From assembly GCF_947498805.1 (NCBI RefSeq), contig NZ_CANMLT010000006.1:1-64000 (forward strand): a DNA stretch of 64,000 bases. Reading direction: 5' to 3'. The notes below the pieces were generated by a model. That model worked only from the letters and a program-made list of their open reading frames with translations, had not been told where the DNA came from and made no database searches. The stretch is from an uncultured Tenacibaculum sp. (GTDB lineage: Bacteria; Bacteroidota; Bacteroidia; Flavobacteriales; Flavobacteriaceae). The translations under genes and the position numbers were made by a program. The first letter of the stretch is position 1. Each line of letters begins with the position of its first letter. Positions 16,923-25,590 of this stretch are shown here, one piece after another.

Positions 16923-17642
16923 TTACATCTTTAAATAAAAATCTTTGGTAAGATTTATATAGGCATCAGTATACTGGTGCCTTTCTTTTTCTATAACCAA
17001 TTCCTCTTCTTCTACTGAAGTTTCGTTAAAAGTAAAGGCCAATAGACTTCTTTTAATTTCTGTAGTTTCATTTCCACGTACTCGACATACTTTTTTAGGA
17101 AATAACCCTTCTTTTTTTGCCAATTCTACAAAGCTAGCTTCCTCTCTAAAAGGAATAATTACCGAAAATACTCCATTTTCAGATAAGATTTTAGAAACCC
17201 CATTGATTAAAGATTCAAAAGATAATGACGAGGTAAATCTTGCTTTGTTTCTAGCTTCATCTTCCGATTCAAAATCGTCTGTATAAAACGGTGGATTGGA
17301 TACAATAACATCGTACTGCTCTTCATCTTCAGCCATTTCTTCAGCAAATTCATCGAAAGAAGCATTATAACAAAATAGTCTATCTCCCCAATCAGATTGC
17401 TCAAAGTTTTCTACTGTTTGTTCATAGGCATCCTCATCAATCTCAACAGCATCAATGGTCATGGCATCACTACGTTGTGCTAACATTAATGCAATCACTC
17501 CGGTACCAGACCCTATGTCTAGCATCGTATCTGGATATTCTCCTAATGCACACCAAGCTCCTAATAAAACTCCATCAGTTCCAATTTTCATTGCTGTTTT
17601 ATCCTGATGCACCGCAAACTCTTTGAATTGAAATGGCTTCAT
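16923..17642 (-). CDS. trmN6: tRNA1(Val) (adenine(37)-N6)-methyltransferase
   Basis: A 239-residue class I SAM methyltransferase of the YfiC/TrmN6 type, adding N6-methyl to A37 of a tRNA-Val. Motif I is LDIGSGTGVIALMLA (about 41-55), and the amino-methylating NPPF/Y motif is VSNPPFYTD (about 114-122). N-terminal FQFKEFAVHQDKTAMKIGTDGVLLG is characteristic of the family. The tiny membrane-protein gene at 17643 abuts its start directly. Confidence 0.93.
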   Translation of the reverse strand: MKPFQFKEFAVHQDKTAMKIGTDGVLLGAWCALGEYPDTMLDIGSGTGVIALMLAQRSDAMTIDAVEIDEDAYEQTVENFEQSDWGDRLFCYNASFDEFAEEMAEDEEQYDVIVSNPPFYTDDFESEDEARNKARFTSSLSFESLINGVSKILSENGVFSVIIPFREEASFVELAKKEGLFPKKVCRVRGNETTEIKRSLLAFTFNETSVEEEELVIEKERHQYTDAYINLTKDFYLKM

Positions 17643-17774
17643 TTATAAAATCTTATCTAAAAACTTTTCAGCATTAAAAAACAAGTACAATACAATGATT
17701 AAAAGAAGCACCAAAAACAATCCTCTTTTCGGATTGGTTCGCTTTCTATTTCCAAATCTTCTTTCGAACTTCAT
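17643..17774 (-). CDS. Small single-pass membrane protein, 43 aa
   Basis: An open frame of 43 codons on the minus strand. The start is MKFERRFGNRKRTNPKRG, a strongly basic N terminus, followed by one hydrophobic helix of about 15 residues (FLVLLLIIVLYLFF) and a short tail NAEKFLDKIL. Its TAA is immediately before the trmN6 ATG, as in an operon. Positive-inside topology puts the N terminus in the cytoplasm. Size is below usual annotation cut-offs. Function unknown. Confidence 0.6.
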   Translation of the reverse strand: MKFERRFGNRKRTNPKRGLFLVLLLIIVLYLFFNAEKFLDKIL

Positions 17775-17876
17775 TTCTATATTATTTTACGCTTCGAAGA
17801 TAGATATTCTATTCTGAACAGAATTAAAAAAGTAAGGTTTTCGTTATTCATACGCCTAAACCATCAAACAACATTT

Positions 17877-18611
17877 ATGAATAGATTTCTTCTTTTAGCT
17901 TTACTTATCAATTTCTCTTTATCTGCCCAAACCACTACTAATAAAGCCGAAAAACCTTTTTTAGTTTTTCAATTGTTTACCTCTCAAGGATGTAGTAGCT
18001 GTCCTCCTGCAGATGCTTTACTAGAGAAAGTTAAAAAAGAAAATCTTAATAAAAACGTGGTTGTTTTATCGTATCATGTAGACTACTGGAATTACATTGG
18101 TTGGAATGATCCCTTTAGTTCTAGAGCATTTACCAAAGTGCAATATGCCTATGGGAAGAAGTTTAAAAGAAACCGTGTGTATACACCTCAATTGGTTGTA
18201 AATGGAAGAGATCATTTTGTAGGATCTAATCAAACAAGAGTTAAAAAAATATTAAACAAATATGCTTCTAGTATTTCTGAAAACACCATTACCCTAGATC
18301 AAATTAAGAAACAAAATAACTTCCTCTCAGCAGCTTATTCAATCAATGGTACTCTTGACGACAAAAATATTGTGATCGCTCTCGTGCTAGAACGTAAATC
18401 TACCTTTGTTAAAAAAGGAGAGAATAGAAACAAAGAAATTACCAATAGTAATATTGTTTTAAACCAACTAGCACTACCACTTTCTTCTTCTAAGGGAAAG
18501 ATTAAGATTGAAATTCCTGAAAGTTATACGGATGAAAGTAATTTAAGACTGATTGCTTTTATACAGAAAAATAATCTAGAAATTACGGGTACCACACAGC
18601 ACCAGCTCTAA
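17877..18611 (+). CDS. DUF1223 thioredoxin-like exported protein
   Basis: A 244-residue protein with signal peptide (1-18, ending SLSAQ) and the DUF1223 fold. FTSQGCSSCPPADALL carries the C39-x-x-C42 redox-type motif, and YHVDYWNYIGWNDPFSSRAFTKVQ plus RVYTPQLVVNGRD are family landmarks. Members are thioredoxin-like and of unsettled function. Divergent from the 43-residue membrane gene. Confidence 0.9.
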   Translation: MNRFLLLALLINFSLSAQTTTNKAEKPFLVFQLFTSQGCSSCPPADALLEKVKKENLNKNVVVLSYHVDYWNYIGWNDPFSSRAFTKVQYAYGKKFKRNRVYTPQLVVNGRDHFVGSNQTRVKKILNKYASSISENTITLDQIKKQNNFLSAAYSINGTLDDKNIVIALVLERKSTFVKKGENRNKEITNSNIVLNQLALPLSSSKGKIKIEIPESYTDESNLRLIAFIQKNNLEITGTTQHQL

Positions 18612-18632
18612 TTAGTATGGTATTAGATTCTA

Positions 18633-19292
18633 TTAAATAGAGGGTTTAGTAGCACGGAGCATTTCACGTTTCCCTGGAGGACCAGGCAATCTTTCTACTG
18701 AAAAACCAACTGCTTGCATAGCTCTTCGCACGCTACCTTTAGCAGCATAGGTTACTAAAATTCCATTAGGAAGTAATGCGTCATACATTTTTTTGAAGAT
18801 TTCTTCTGTCCAAAGCTCTGGTTGCACTCTTGCTCCGAAAGCATCGAAATAGACTAAATCAAAAGTATCTTTATCTTCAATATCTTTAAAAAACTGTTCT
18901 CTTTTAGTTAAGTTAAAGTCTGCAGTAATCTGGTGTTTCTCCTCCCATGATACAGCATGTATCTTATCAAAGATATTTTGTTGATTTTCTGCTTTTAATT
19001 CTGCTACATAGTTCAATTTATCAACTTCTTCTTCGGCAACAGGGTAGGCTTCAATACCTACATAATCAATCTTTTTTTGAGTCTCTAAAAAAGTAATAAA
19101 ACAATTCAACCCAGTTCCAAAACCAATTTCTAAAATTGCTACCTCATCTTTCTCTACTATTTCTAATCCGCTTTTTATAAACACATGATATGCTTCTTGA
19201 ATAGCGCCATGTTTAGAATGGTATTGTTCATTCCAATCTGGTAAATGAATGGTAGTTGAACCATCAGATGTTATAATAATTTCTCTTTTCAA
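18633..19292 (-). CDS. mnmD: tRNA (5-methylaminomethyl-2-thiouridine)(34)-methyltransferase MnmD
   Basis: A 219-residue SAM methyltransferase matching the MnmD half of bifunctional MnmC, final step in mnm5s2U34 modification. Landmarks: LEIGFGTGLNCFITFLE (motif I), FDLVYFDAFGARVQPELWTEEIF, and LVTYAAKGSVRRAMQAVGFSVERLPGPPGKREML at the end. The FAD-dependent MnmC C-domain is absent, as in other stand-alone MnmD proteins. The cytochrome gene that follows starts a separate group. Confidence 0.92.
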   Translation of the reverse strand: MKREIIITSDGSTTIHLPDWNEQYHSKHGAIQEAYHVFIKSGLEIVEKDEVAILEIGFGTGLNCFITFLETQKKIDYVGIEAYPVAEEEVDKLNYVAELKAENQQNIFDKIHAVSWEEKHQITADFNLTKREQFFKDIEDKDTFDLVYFDAFGARVQPELWTEEIFKKMYDALLPNGILVTYAAKGSVRRAMQAVGFSVERLPGPPGKREMLRATKPSI

Positions 19293-19293
19293 A

Positions 19294-19737
19294 TTATTTA
19301 ATTAATAATTTTTCGATTCTAGGTATGGGTCCTTTACATTTTACTTGGTGGCATGCCAGACAAGATGCTACAGCATTATTAAACTGTTCTTTTCTCTCTT
19401 CCTTAGATACTTCAAAAAGAGCTCTATGCTCTCGTTCAAAATATTTTGCAAAGGCAAGAAAATTCTCATCAAAATCTGTACTATCTGTAAGTTTTGCAGT
19501 GTGTATTTTAATATACTCTTTATTAAAATCACCAATCTCTTCTCCTTCAATAATTTTTGTTCGAACTTCTTTGTTCTTAGCAAGCATATTTCTCATTAGC
19601 TCCGCCATTTCAGATGTTTTGTACATCTGAAAATTAGACGGAACTTCTTTTACTATCTTTATTCTTTGAGTTTCTTTTTTCGTTTGACAGCTTACTATCA
19701 ATCCTAAAAAAAGAGCAATCAAAATCTTACTCTTCAT
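19294..19737 (-). CDS. Mono-heme c-type cytochrome lipoprotein
   Basis: A 147-residue lipoprotein (lipobox IVSC, C17). One heme-binding CLACH (C126, C129, H130) sits near the C terminus after a long helical region, the layout of cytochrome c'-type four-helix bundles. Its ATG lies inside the end of the DUF4920 gene (11-bp overlap), so the two are coupled. The heme motif is clear; the fold is inferred. Confidence 0.75.
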   Translation of the reverse strand: MKSKILIALFLGLIVSCQTKKETQRIKIVKEVPSNFQMYKTSEMAELMRNMLAKNKEVRTKIIEGEEIGDFNKEYIKIHTAKLTDSTDFDENFLAFAKYFEREHRALFEVSKEERKEQFNNAVASCLACHQVKCKGPIPRIEKLLIK

Positions 19738-20254
19738 CTGCTTTTGCCTCTAACAATACTCCATCTGCTAAGAAAGAATACGTTACTTTAGGTTCAACTA
19801 TTTTAGCTATTTCTTCTTCTGATTTCCCAGCATCTTTAGCATAGTGTTGTAATTCTTCTACAGATACTTCGCTCTTAAACGCTTTTCCATTTAAAATCAC
19901 TTTGCTTTCAGCAGAATTAAAAGGCATAAAAAATGCATAATCTTTAAACTTCACAAATGATGTTTTTTCATTATCTAAAGGTACCTTAATCCAACATCCT
20001 TTTTTCTGACAAACTTCTGCAATATTACTAGCAAATTTTACATTTAAAGTATCTCCAACATTCATGCTTTCAAACTTCTTTGCCATCTCATCTTTAGTGA
20101 TAGCATTATCAGCTGAAATTTCCTTTCCAAAAGAAACATATGCTTCTGTTTTTACTTCTTCCTTCTTTTCTTTCTCTTCATTCTTTTCAACTTTGCATGC
20201 TGTAAGTAAAAACATTAAAGACAGACTATAAAACAGTATTTTTTTCATTATCAA
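19727..20254 (-). CDS. DUF4920 lipoprotein
   Basis: A 175-residue lipoprotein (lipobox LLTAC) with the DUF4920 domain: SFGKEISADNAITKDEM, then VCQKKGCWIKVPL and VKFKDYAFFMPFNS. Members look like small OB-type beta barrels in the periplasm. Two Cys in CQKKGC may bind metal or form a disulfide. Coupled to the overlapping cytochrome gene. Start could be Met1 or Met3. Confidence 0.85.
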   Translation of the reverse strand: MIMKKILFYSLSLMFLLTACKVEKNEEKEKKEEVKTEAYVSFGKEISADNAITKDEMAKKFESMNVGDTLNVKFASNIAEVCQKKGCWIKVPLDNEKTSFVKFKDYAFFMPFNSAESKVILNGKAFKSEVSVEELQHYAKDAGKSEEEIAKIVEPKVTYSFLADGVLLEAKADEE

Positions 20255-20371
20255 TAATTTAGTTAAATCAATACAACAAAGATAGCTAATATTAAAATAG
20301 CTTTCACTAATAAACCGCTAATTATCAATGTACTTTTTGTACCTTCGTAGCGCTTCTTAAATGCAATTTTT

Positions 20372-21421
20372 ATGAACATTAACACACAACTAATAGAACA
20401 ATCTAAAATCGACACTGTTGATTTTAATAATTTAAACTTCGGAAGAGTTTTTACAGACCATATGTTGGTTTGTGACTTTAAAGATGGAGTCTGGCAAACA
20501 CCAACGATATCGCCATATGCTCCTATAAGTTTTGAACCTTCTGCAAGAGTATTTCATTACGGTCAGGCTGTATTCGAAGGAATGAAAGCTTTTAAAGATG
20601 ATAATGATGATGTTTTCTTATTTAGACCAGACGAAAACTTTGAAAGATTAAATAAATCTGCAGAACGTTTAGCGATGCCTCCTGTTCCAGAAAATGTATT
20701 CATGGAAGGGTTAAAACAGTTATTGAAAATAGATAATGATTGGATTAAAAAAGGCCTCGGAAACTCTTTATACTTAAGACCATTTATTATTGCTACTGAA
20801 GGTGCTATTGCAGCATCACCAGCTGAAGAGTATAAATTTATCGTTATCTGTTCTCCTGCACAGTCATATTATGCTGGAGATGTAAGAGTGATTATTTCAG
20901 AAAAATATAGTAGAGCTGCCGATGGTGGTGTTGGTTATGCAAAAGCTGCAGGAAATTATGCTGCTCAATTTTACCCAACAAGCTTGGCTCATAAAGAAGG
21001 GTACCAACAAATTATATGGACAGATGCTAATACACACGAGTACTTAGAAGAGGCTGGTACTATGAACATCTTTTTTAGAGTAGGTGATAAATTAATTACT
21101 GCTCCTAATAATGATCGTATTTTAGATGGTATTACCAGAAAATCTATTATTCAAATCGCTAAAGACAACAATATTGATGTTGAAGTAAGACGTGTTTCTG
21201 TTAGCGAAATCAAAGAAGCTGCAAAAGCTGGAGAATTAAAAGAGATTTTTGGTTCTGGTACGGCTGCTGTTATCAATCCTATTAAAGGTTTTAAGCATAA
21301 TGATTTCAAATTTGAATTACCTGTTTTAGAAAATTCTTATGCTTCAAGTTTTAAAGAAAAACTGTTAAATATTCAGTACAATAAAAGCGAAGATAATTAC
21401 GGGTGGCGTGTGAAAATTTAG
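20372..21421 (+). CDS. ilvE: Branched-chain amino acid aminotransferase
   Basis: A PLP-dependent class IV aminotransferase for valine, leucine and isoleucine. The 349-residue length and motifs (ARVFHYGQAVFEGMKAF, LYLRPFIIATE, the Schiff-base lysine K191 in GGVGYAKAAGNYA, and EEAGTMNIFF) mark the eukaryote-like type II subgroup usual in Bacteroidota. Monocistronic as far as can be seen. Confidence 0.95.
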   Translation: MNINTQLIEQSKIDTVDFNNLNFGRVFTDHMLVCDFKDGVWQTPTISPYAPISFEPSARVFHYGQAVFEGMKAFKDDNDDVFLFRPDENFERLNKSAERLAMPPVPENVFMEGLKQLLKIDNDWIKKGLGNSLYLRPFIIATEGAIAASPAEEYKFIVICSPAQSYYAGDVRVIISEKYSRAADGGVGYAKAAGNYAAQFYPTSLAHKEGYQQIIWTDANTHEYLEEAGTMNIFFRVGDKLITAPNNDRILDGITRKSIIQIAKDNNIDVEVRRVSVSEIKEAAKAGELKEIFGSGTAAVINPIKGFKHNDFKFELPVLENSYASSFKEKLLNIQYNKSEDNYGWRVKI

Positions 21422-21489
21422 TTTTTTTGTTAAAAAACACTATATTAGTAGTAAGAAAAACTCTTTTTCATAACAAATAGGGGTAAAAT

Positions 21490-22371
21490 ATGAAAAACCT
21501 AATTCCGGCATTATTAGCAACCATCTTAAGTTTTGGAGCTACCACTTTTGCATTGAATACGTTAAATACTGATGCATTAACAAAAAGTAGTTCAAACACT
21601 AAAGTTGCTAAAGAAAAAACTGCCAAAAGCGACAAAAAGAAAACGACCAAAACAAGTAGTAAAAAAACAACTTCTAAATCTACAAACGAAGCTGACAACA
21701 TTCAAAAAAGTTTTGATAGTTGGAATGCTTATACCAAAGAAAATGTAGATTTAATGTCAACCTTCAACGCTTTAGATGAAAAGGGAGATGACATTAAAAA
21801 AAGTATCTTTTTAACCTTGTTAAGAACAGGAGCTTATATTCCTGTAAAAACAACAAAGAACGATAAAGACTATTACCAATTAACGGCTTTAAACTCAGAT
21901 GCTGATGCAAAAATCAAAAAATCTATTAAGAGTAAAGCTTCTATTGCGCATAGTTATTTTAAGATGGAAGGAAAGAAACTTCCTGCCTATGACTTTGTAG
22001 ATTTAAAAGGAAAATTTCACAACAAAGCAGATACCAAAGGTAAAATACTCGTTCTAAAATGTTGGTTTATTACTTGTAAAGTTTGCGTTGAGGAGTTTCC
22101 GGAATTAAACGCTTTAGTAGATAAATATAAAGATGAAAACATAGATTTTGTAAGTTTAGCTTTTGATGAGAAAGAAAAACTTGTAGAGTTTTTAAAGACG
22201 AAACCATTTAAGTTTTCTACCATTCCACTACAAAAGGATTATATGTCTAAAAAATTAAAAGTGAAGCAATATCCTTCACATTTAATTGTGGATGCCGATG
22301 GCAAGATTTTAAAAATGGTGAACAATGTAAAAACACTAACTTCAGAACTAGAAAAAATCTTAGAAAAATAA
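21490..22371 (+). CDS. TlpA/ResA-like thioredoxin-fold protein with Lys-rich linker
   Basis: A 293-residue exported protein. The N-terminal hydrophobic segment (1-20) is followed by a very Lys/Thr/Ser-rich low-complexity linker (about 35-67) and a mixed domain. The TlpA-type thioredoxin domain (about 165-290) has an active-site CKVC (about 196-199) in the setting CWFITCKVCVEEFPELN. Members reduce or oxidise periplasmic thiols. The usual WC before the first Cys is replaced by IT. The Lys-rich linker is unusual. Confidence 0.8.
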   Translation: MKNLIPALLATILSFGATTFALNTLNTDALTKSSSNTKVAKEKTAKSDKKKTTKTSSKKTTSKSTNEADNIQKSFDSWNAYTKENVDLMSTFNALDEKGDDIKKSIFLTLLRTGAYIPVKTTKNDKDYYQLTALNSDADAKIKKSIKSKASIAHSYFKMEGKKLPAYDFVDLKGKFHNKADTKGKILVLKCWFITCKVCVEEFPELNALVDKYKDENIDFVSLAFDEKEKLVEFLKTKPFKFSTIPLQKDYMSKKLKVKQYPSHLIVDADGKILKMVNNVKTLTSELEKILEK

Positions 22372-22400
22372 AAAAAGTCAGCTTTATGCTGACTTTTTTT
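22371..22400. terminator. Bidirectional terminator
   Basis: AAAAAAGTCAGC and GCTGACTTTTTT pair around TTTAT, between convergent stop codons (22371 and 22399). Each strand has its own T run. Confidence 0.9.
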
Positions 22401-22785
22401 ATTTTTCTAAAATCTCTTGAATATTTGGCTTAAAGTAATTAGGCCCTTTTAAGACTTTTCCATCTTCCCTATAAATAGGTTTTCCGTCTTCACCTAACTT
22501 ACTCATATTACTTCGTTGTATCTCATTAAAAACTTCTTCTATCTTATGTTGCATACCATGCTCTATAATAGTTCCACATAAGATATATAACATATCTCCT
22601 AGTGCATCTGCTACTTCCACCAAATCGTTATTCTGAGCAGCTTCTAAATACTCTTCATTTTCTTCTTTCATTAAATTAAATCGAAGCATGTTTCTATCTT
22701 CTCCAATGTTAGCCGTTGGCTCATTCTTAATTCCTAATCCGAATGCCGAGTGAAACTCGTGTACTGCGCTTATTTTGTTTTTCAT
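22399..22785 (-). CDS. MazG-like nucleotide pyrophosphohydrolase
   Basis: A 128-residue all-helical NTP-PPase of the MazG/HisE-like type. Metal-ligand pattern EENEEYLEAA (E-x-x-E) and DALGDMLYILCG (D-x-x-D) are visible. The closing GKVLKGPNYFKPNI segment is common in this phosphoribosyl-ATP pyrophosphohydrolase-like branch. It likely hydrolyses aberrant nucleotides. Third gene of an SDR - HAD - MazG set on the minus strand with gaps of 3 and 12 bp. Confidence 0.85.
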   Translation of the reverse strand: MKNKISAVHEFHSAFGLGIKNEPTANIGEDRNMLRFNLMKEENEEYLEAAQNNDLVEVADALGDMLYILCGTIIEHGMQHKIEEVFNEIQRSNMSKLGEDGKPIYREDGKVLKGPNYFKPNIQEILEK

Positions 22786-22797
22786 TCTTTTACCTAT

Positions 22798-23478
22798 CTA
22801 TATAATTCCTAATTCTGTTTGTACTTTTTTAAAATCAAATGAGTTCCAATCTTCAATATGACTTTTAATTCCTTCTTCCTTAAAATCAGCCAAGTTTTTA
22901 TTTCTAATTCCTAAGAAATGTAAATCTAAGTTTTTAGCTGTTCGTAAATCCCAAATTCCATCTCCTACCGAAATAATACTTTCAAAATCCTCTACATTAA
23001 AGTAATTTTTTGCTTTATTAATTGCAGCTGTCACAATTTCCTCTCTCGTATAAAAACTACTTGCTGTTTCTACTACATCAGGTATAAAATTTATTTGGGC
23101 TTGTTGTAATTTTATGAGTGCTGGCTCTAACAATGAGCCTGTAGCAAAACAAATAGCATAATTGGTTTCTTTCATAAAAAAGTCTATGATATTCCCTGCT
23201 CCTGAAATTTCTTCCGTTTCTGATAACTTAAGTAAATGAGCCGTCATTTTCTCTTCAAACGGAGGCATTAATGAGAAGTCAAATTCTTTATTAAAATTAC
23301 GCTCGTAATTTTTCTTTAGAATATAACTATCTGTCATGTTTTTATAAGATTTCCAATCTTTATTAATCTCGGTAATCCCTGAACTAATCATTGCTTCTAC
23401 AAACGCTGTTTGATGCTGATTCTCACTTTTAGTTAGTGTATCGTCTATATCAAAAACGATTAAATTTTTCTTTTCCAT
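22798..23478 (-). CDS. HAD-superfamily hydrolase
   Basis: A 226-residue HAD phosphatase. Motif I is FDIDDTLTKSE (residues 9-19), with a helical cap, motif II in CFATGS (about 114-119) and motif IV in ISVGDGIWDLRTA. It likely acts on a phosphorylated small molecule. Tight spacing to both neighbours suggests an operon with the MazG-like and SDR genes. Substrate unknown. Confidence 0.85.
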   Translation of the reverse strand: MEKKNLIVFDIDDTLTKSENQHQTAFVEAMISSGITEINKDWKSYKNMTDSYILKKNYERNFNKEFDFSLMPPFEEKMTAHLLKLSETEEISGAGNIIDFFMKETNYAICFATGSLLEPALIKLQQAQINFIPDVVETASSFYTREEIVTAAINKAKNYFNVEDFESIISVGDGIWDLRTAKNLDLHFLGIRNKNLADFKEEGIKSHIEDWNSFDFKKVQTELGII

Positions 23479-23481
23479 AAA

Positions 23482-24204
23482 TTATGTTGCCATTTTTAAC
23501 ATCCAAGAAGGAACTAGTTTTAATACCCAAGCTATCAATCGCCATCTTTTTGATATATAAGCCACTCTCCTTCTCTTCTTTATTGCCGTATAAATTTGTT
23601 TTGTTGCTTTCTCTAAAGGAACCATCCAAAAAATACCATCACCTAATGCCATTGCCGTATCTACAAACCCAGGTCGAATGTCTGTTATAAATACTTTTTT
23701 AGATTTGATAGATTTAGTTTTGATATATAAACTTTCTAAATACGCTTTTTGATAAGCTTTTGATGCAAAATATGATGGTGCAGCTCTATTTCCTCTTAAG
23801 GAAGCAATAGAAGAGATTCCTACTAGATGACCAAACTCTTGTTCTCTAAATAAGTTATAGGCCAAATCATATAGCTTCGTTACCCCCACTACATTCGTTT
23901 GAATGGTTTCGTTTTCTATTTCCCATTCTAATTTGGAGTTTACAGACCCTACTCCTGAAGATTGAATAATAAGATCAACACTACCAAACTCTTCCACTAT
24001 TTCATGAAACACCTTCTCTAACTCCTCTACTTGTTGAATATCATTTTGCTTTACCAATATTTGCTCTGGGTAAGCATCCTTCAGTGCTTCTAGTTTTTCT
24101 AATCTACGACCAGTTATAGCAACTTGATAGTTGTCTTTTATCAATAACTCAGTCAAGGCTTTTCCTATCCCAGAAGTTGCTCCAAAAACAATAGCTTTCT
24201 TCAT
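23482..24204 (-). CDS. Short-chain dehydrogenase/reductase
   Basis: A 240-residue classical SDR. Cofactor motif GATSGIGKAL (8-17), the catalytic Ser in GISSIASLRG, and the Tyr-Lys pair in SYFASKAYQKA are all present. Ends in a hydrophobic, basic tail (WRLIAWVLKLVPSWML). First gene of the minus-strand operon with HAD and MazG genes. Substrate unknown. Confidence 0.88.
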   Translation of the reverse strand: MKKAIVFGATSGIGKALTELLIKDNYQVAITGRRLEKLEALKDAYPEQILVKQNDIQQVEELEKVFHEIVEEFGSVDLIIQSSGVGSVNSKLEWEIENETIQTNVVGVTKLYDLAYNLFREQEFGHLVGISSIASLRGNRAAPSYFASKAYQKAYLESLYIKTKSIKSKKVFITDIRPGFVDTAMALGDGIFWMVPLEKATKQIYTAIKKRRRVAYISKRWRLIAWVLKLVPSWMLKMAT

Positions 24205-24331
24205 TCGTATAAAATTAAGTATGGTTTATATTATTCTGAAAACAAGTTCAGAATAGGCTACAATTTACAAATAGTATTTCTACAATTATCTCATAGATTC
24301 TATGTAATTTTGCTTAAAAATATAAAATATT

Positions 24332-24547
24332 ATGTTTACACTTATTGCTGCTAAAATGTTTACTACTGGTCGAATTATATTTGCTAGTATTTTTGTAGTT
24401 GCTTTTATTGCTCTAATGCTTTTTAGCTATAGAAAAGATGCAAATAACAACAAAAAGCATTATCAAAACGGAGCCTTATACGTAGCTATTGGAATTATTA
24501 CCGTTATTGGTTTATTATTTCTTTCTAAATTTTTAATCAAAGGTTAG
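24332..24547 (+). CDS. Small membrane protein with two helices, 71 aa
   Basis: A 71-residue protein with two hydrophobic helices (about 13-31 and 47-67) separated by a charged loop (SYRKDANNNKKHYQ). It starts at MFTLIAAKMF; a TAATTTTG -7-like element lies at 24305-24312. The gene overlaps the end of the convergent K+ channel gene by 4 bp. Similar small proteins occur in other Bacteroidota (from memory). Function unknown. Confidence 0.7.
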   Translation: MFTLIAAKMFTTGRIIFASIFVVAFIALMLFSYRKDANNNKKHYQNGALYVAIGIITVIGLLFLSKFLIKG

Positions 24548-25464
24548 TTCATAGGTAATACCTCATCTAACTTATCATGATCTAAAACAGTATATCCTTC
24601 TTCATCAAAACTAAAAGAACGGATGTATTTTACTCCTGATTTAAGGTCAGCAAAATCATACGAAGTAATTTGATATACTTTTTGTCCAAATGACTCTTCA
24701 TGATATTGAATAAGCACATACAGCTGTGCTTCTAAATTCTCTATTTCTTTATCTGAATATTTAAACAAAGGGCTTTTCTCATCTATTTCGTGTACAATGG
24801 TCCAAACTGTTGGTAAGTACATTATTCTATCGCGTTCAAGTTTTAATCGATAGAATTCTCTTTGATACTCTCCTTCTTTATTTTTTTCATTTACTGAAAG
24901 TGTTACTGTTATCTCTGGCTCGATCATAACCGTTTTTCTACTATTCATTAAACGAAACATGATTGCTCTATGTTCTTTAAAATCTCTTAAAATTACTGTT
25001 TCACTAAAATGAATGGCTGCTTTTGCCTTTGAAAACCTTCCGTACAACAGCCCTGTTATAAATGAAAAGCTCAATAGACCTATCATAGCTTCAAAAGCTG
25101 CAATCATATTTGCAGTTATTCCTTGCGGTGCAATTCCCCCATACCCTACAGTTGTTAAAGTTTGTGCACTAAAAAAGAATCCGTTTAAAAAGTCATCTAA
25201 AAAATTACCTTTCGATGGTGTTATTTCTTCAATACCGATTGCCATGTATACAAAACCAAAAACAATATTCAACAAGGTATAACCTAGCAGCACAAATAAA
25301 AAAAACTGCCACCAAGTAAGCTCTATAAAAAACGTATATAAATCGTCTATATTAAACTTCTTGTTTAAGTGAATTACATTAGAACTTCCGTCTTTATTTA
25401 CAATTCCTTGGATATTTTTCTTTGAATTATACCCTAATCCAGGGTCTTTAATCTTCTTTGCCAT
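24544..25464 (-). CDS. KirBac-type inward-rectifier potassium channel
   Basis: A 306-residue protein with two membrane helices around a pore loop. The selectivity filter TVGYG (105-109) is intact in ALTTVGYGGIAPQG-like context (SAQTLTTVGYG). The C-terminal half is a beta-rich cytoplasmic Kir domain (AIHFSETVILRDF, AIMFRLMNSRKTVMIEPEITV). Function is potassium conduction across the inner membrane. Confidence 0.93.
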   Translation of the reverse strand: MAKKIKDPGLGYNSKKNIQGIVNKDGSSNVIHLNKKFNIDDLYTFFIELTWWQFFLFVLLGYTLLNIVFGFVYMAIGIEEITPSKGNFLDDFLNGFFFSAQTLTTVGYGGIAPQGITANMIAAFEAMIGLLSFSFITGLLYGRFSKAKAAIHFSETVILRDFKEHRAIMFRLMNSRKTVMIEPEITVTLSVNEKNKEGEYQREFYRLKLERDRIMYLPTVWTIVHEIDEKSPLFKYSDKEIENLEAQLYVLIQYHEESFGQKVYQITSYDFADLKSGVKYIRSFSFDEEGYTVLDHDKLDEVLPMN

Positions 25465-25493
25465 ACTACTTACTTTCTGATTTTAAAAATACA

Positions 25494-25524
25494 AAAAACC
25501 GACACTTTGTAAGCATCGGTTTTT
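25494..25524 (-). terminator. Terminator of the M49 peptidase gene
   Basis: AAAAACCGA and TCGGTTTTT pair around a 13-nt loop; on the minus strand a T run follows. It lies 67 bp beyond the peptidase stop, upstream of the K+ channel gene. Confidence 0.7.
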
Positions 25525-25590
25525 AAATTCAATTATAGCTCCCTTTTAAACGATTCTTAATTAAAATCAGAATAACGTTTATAGGTATGC

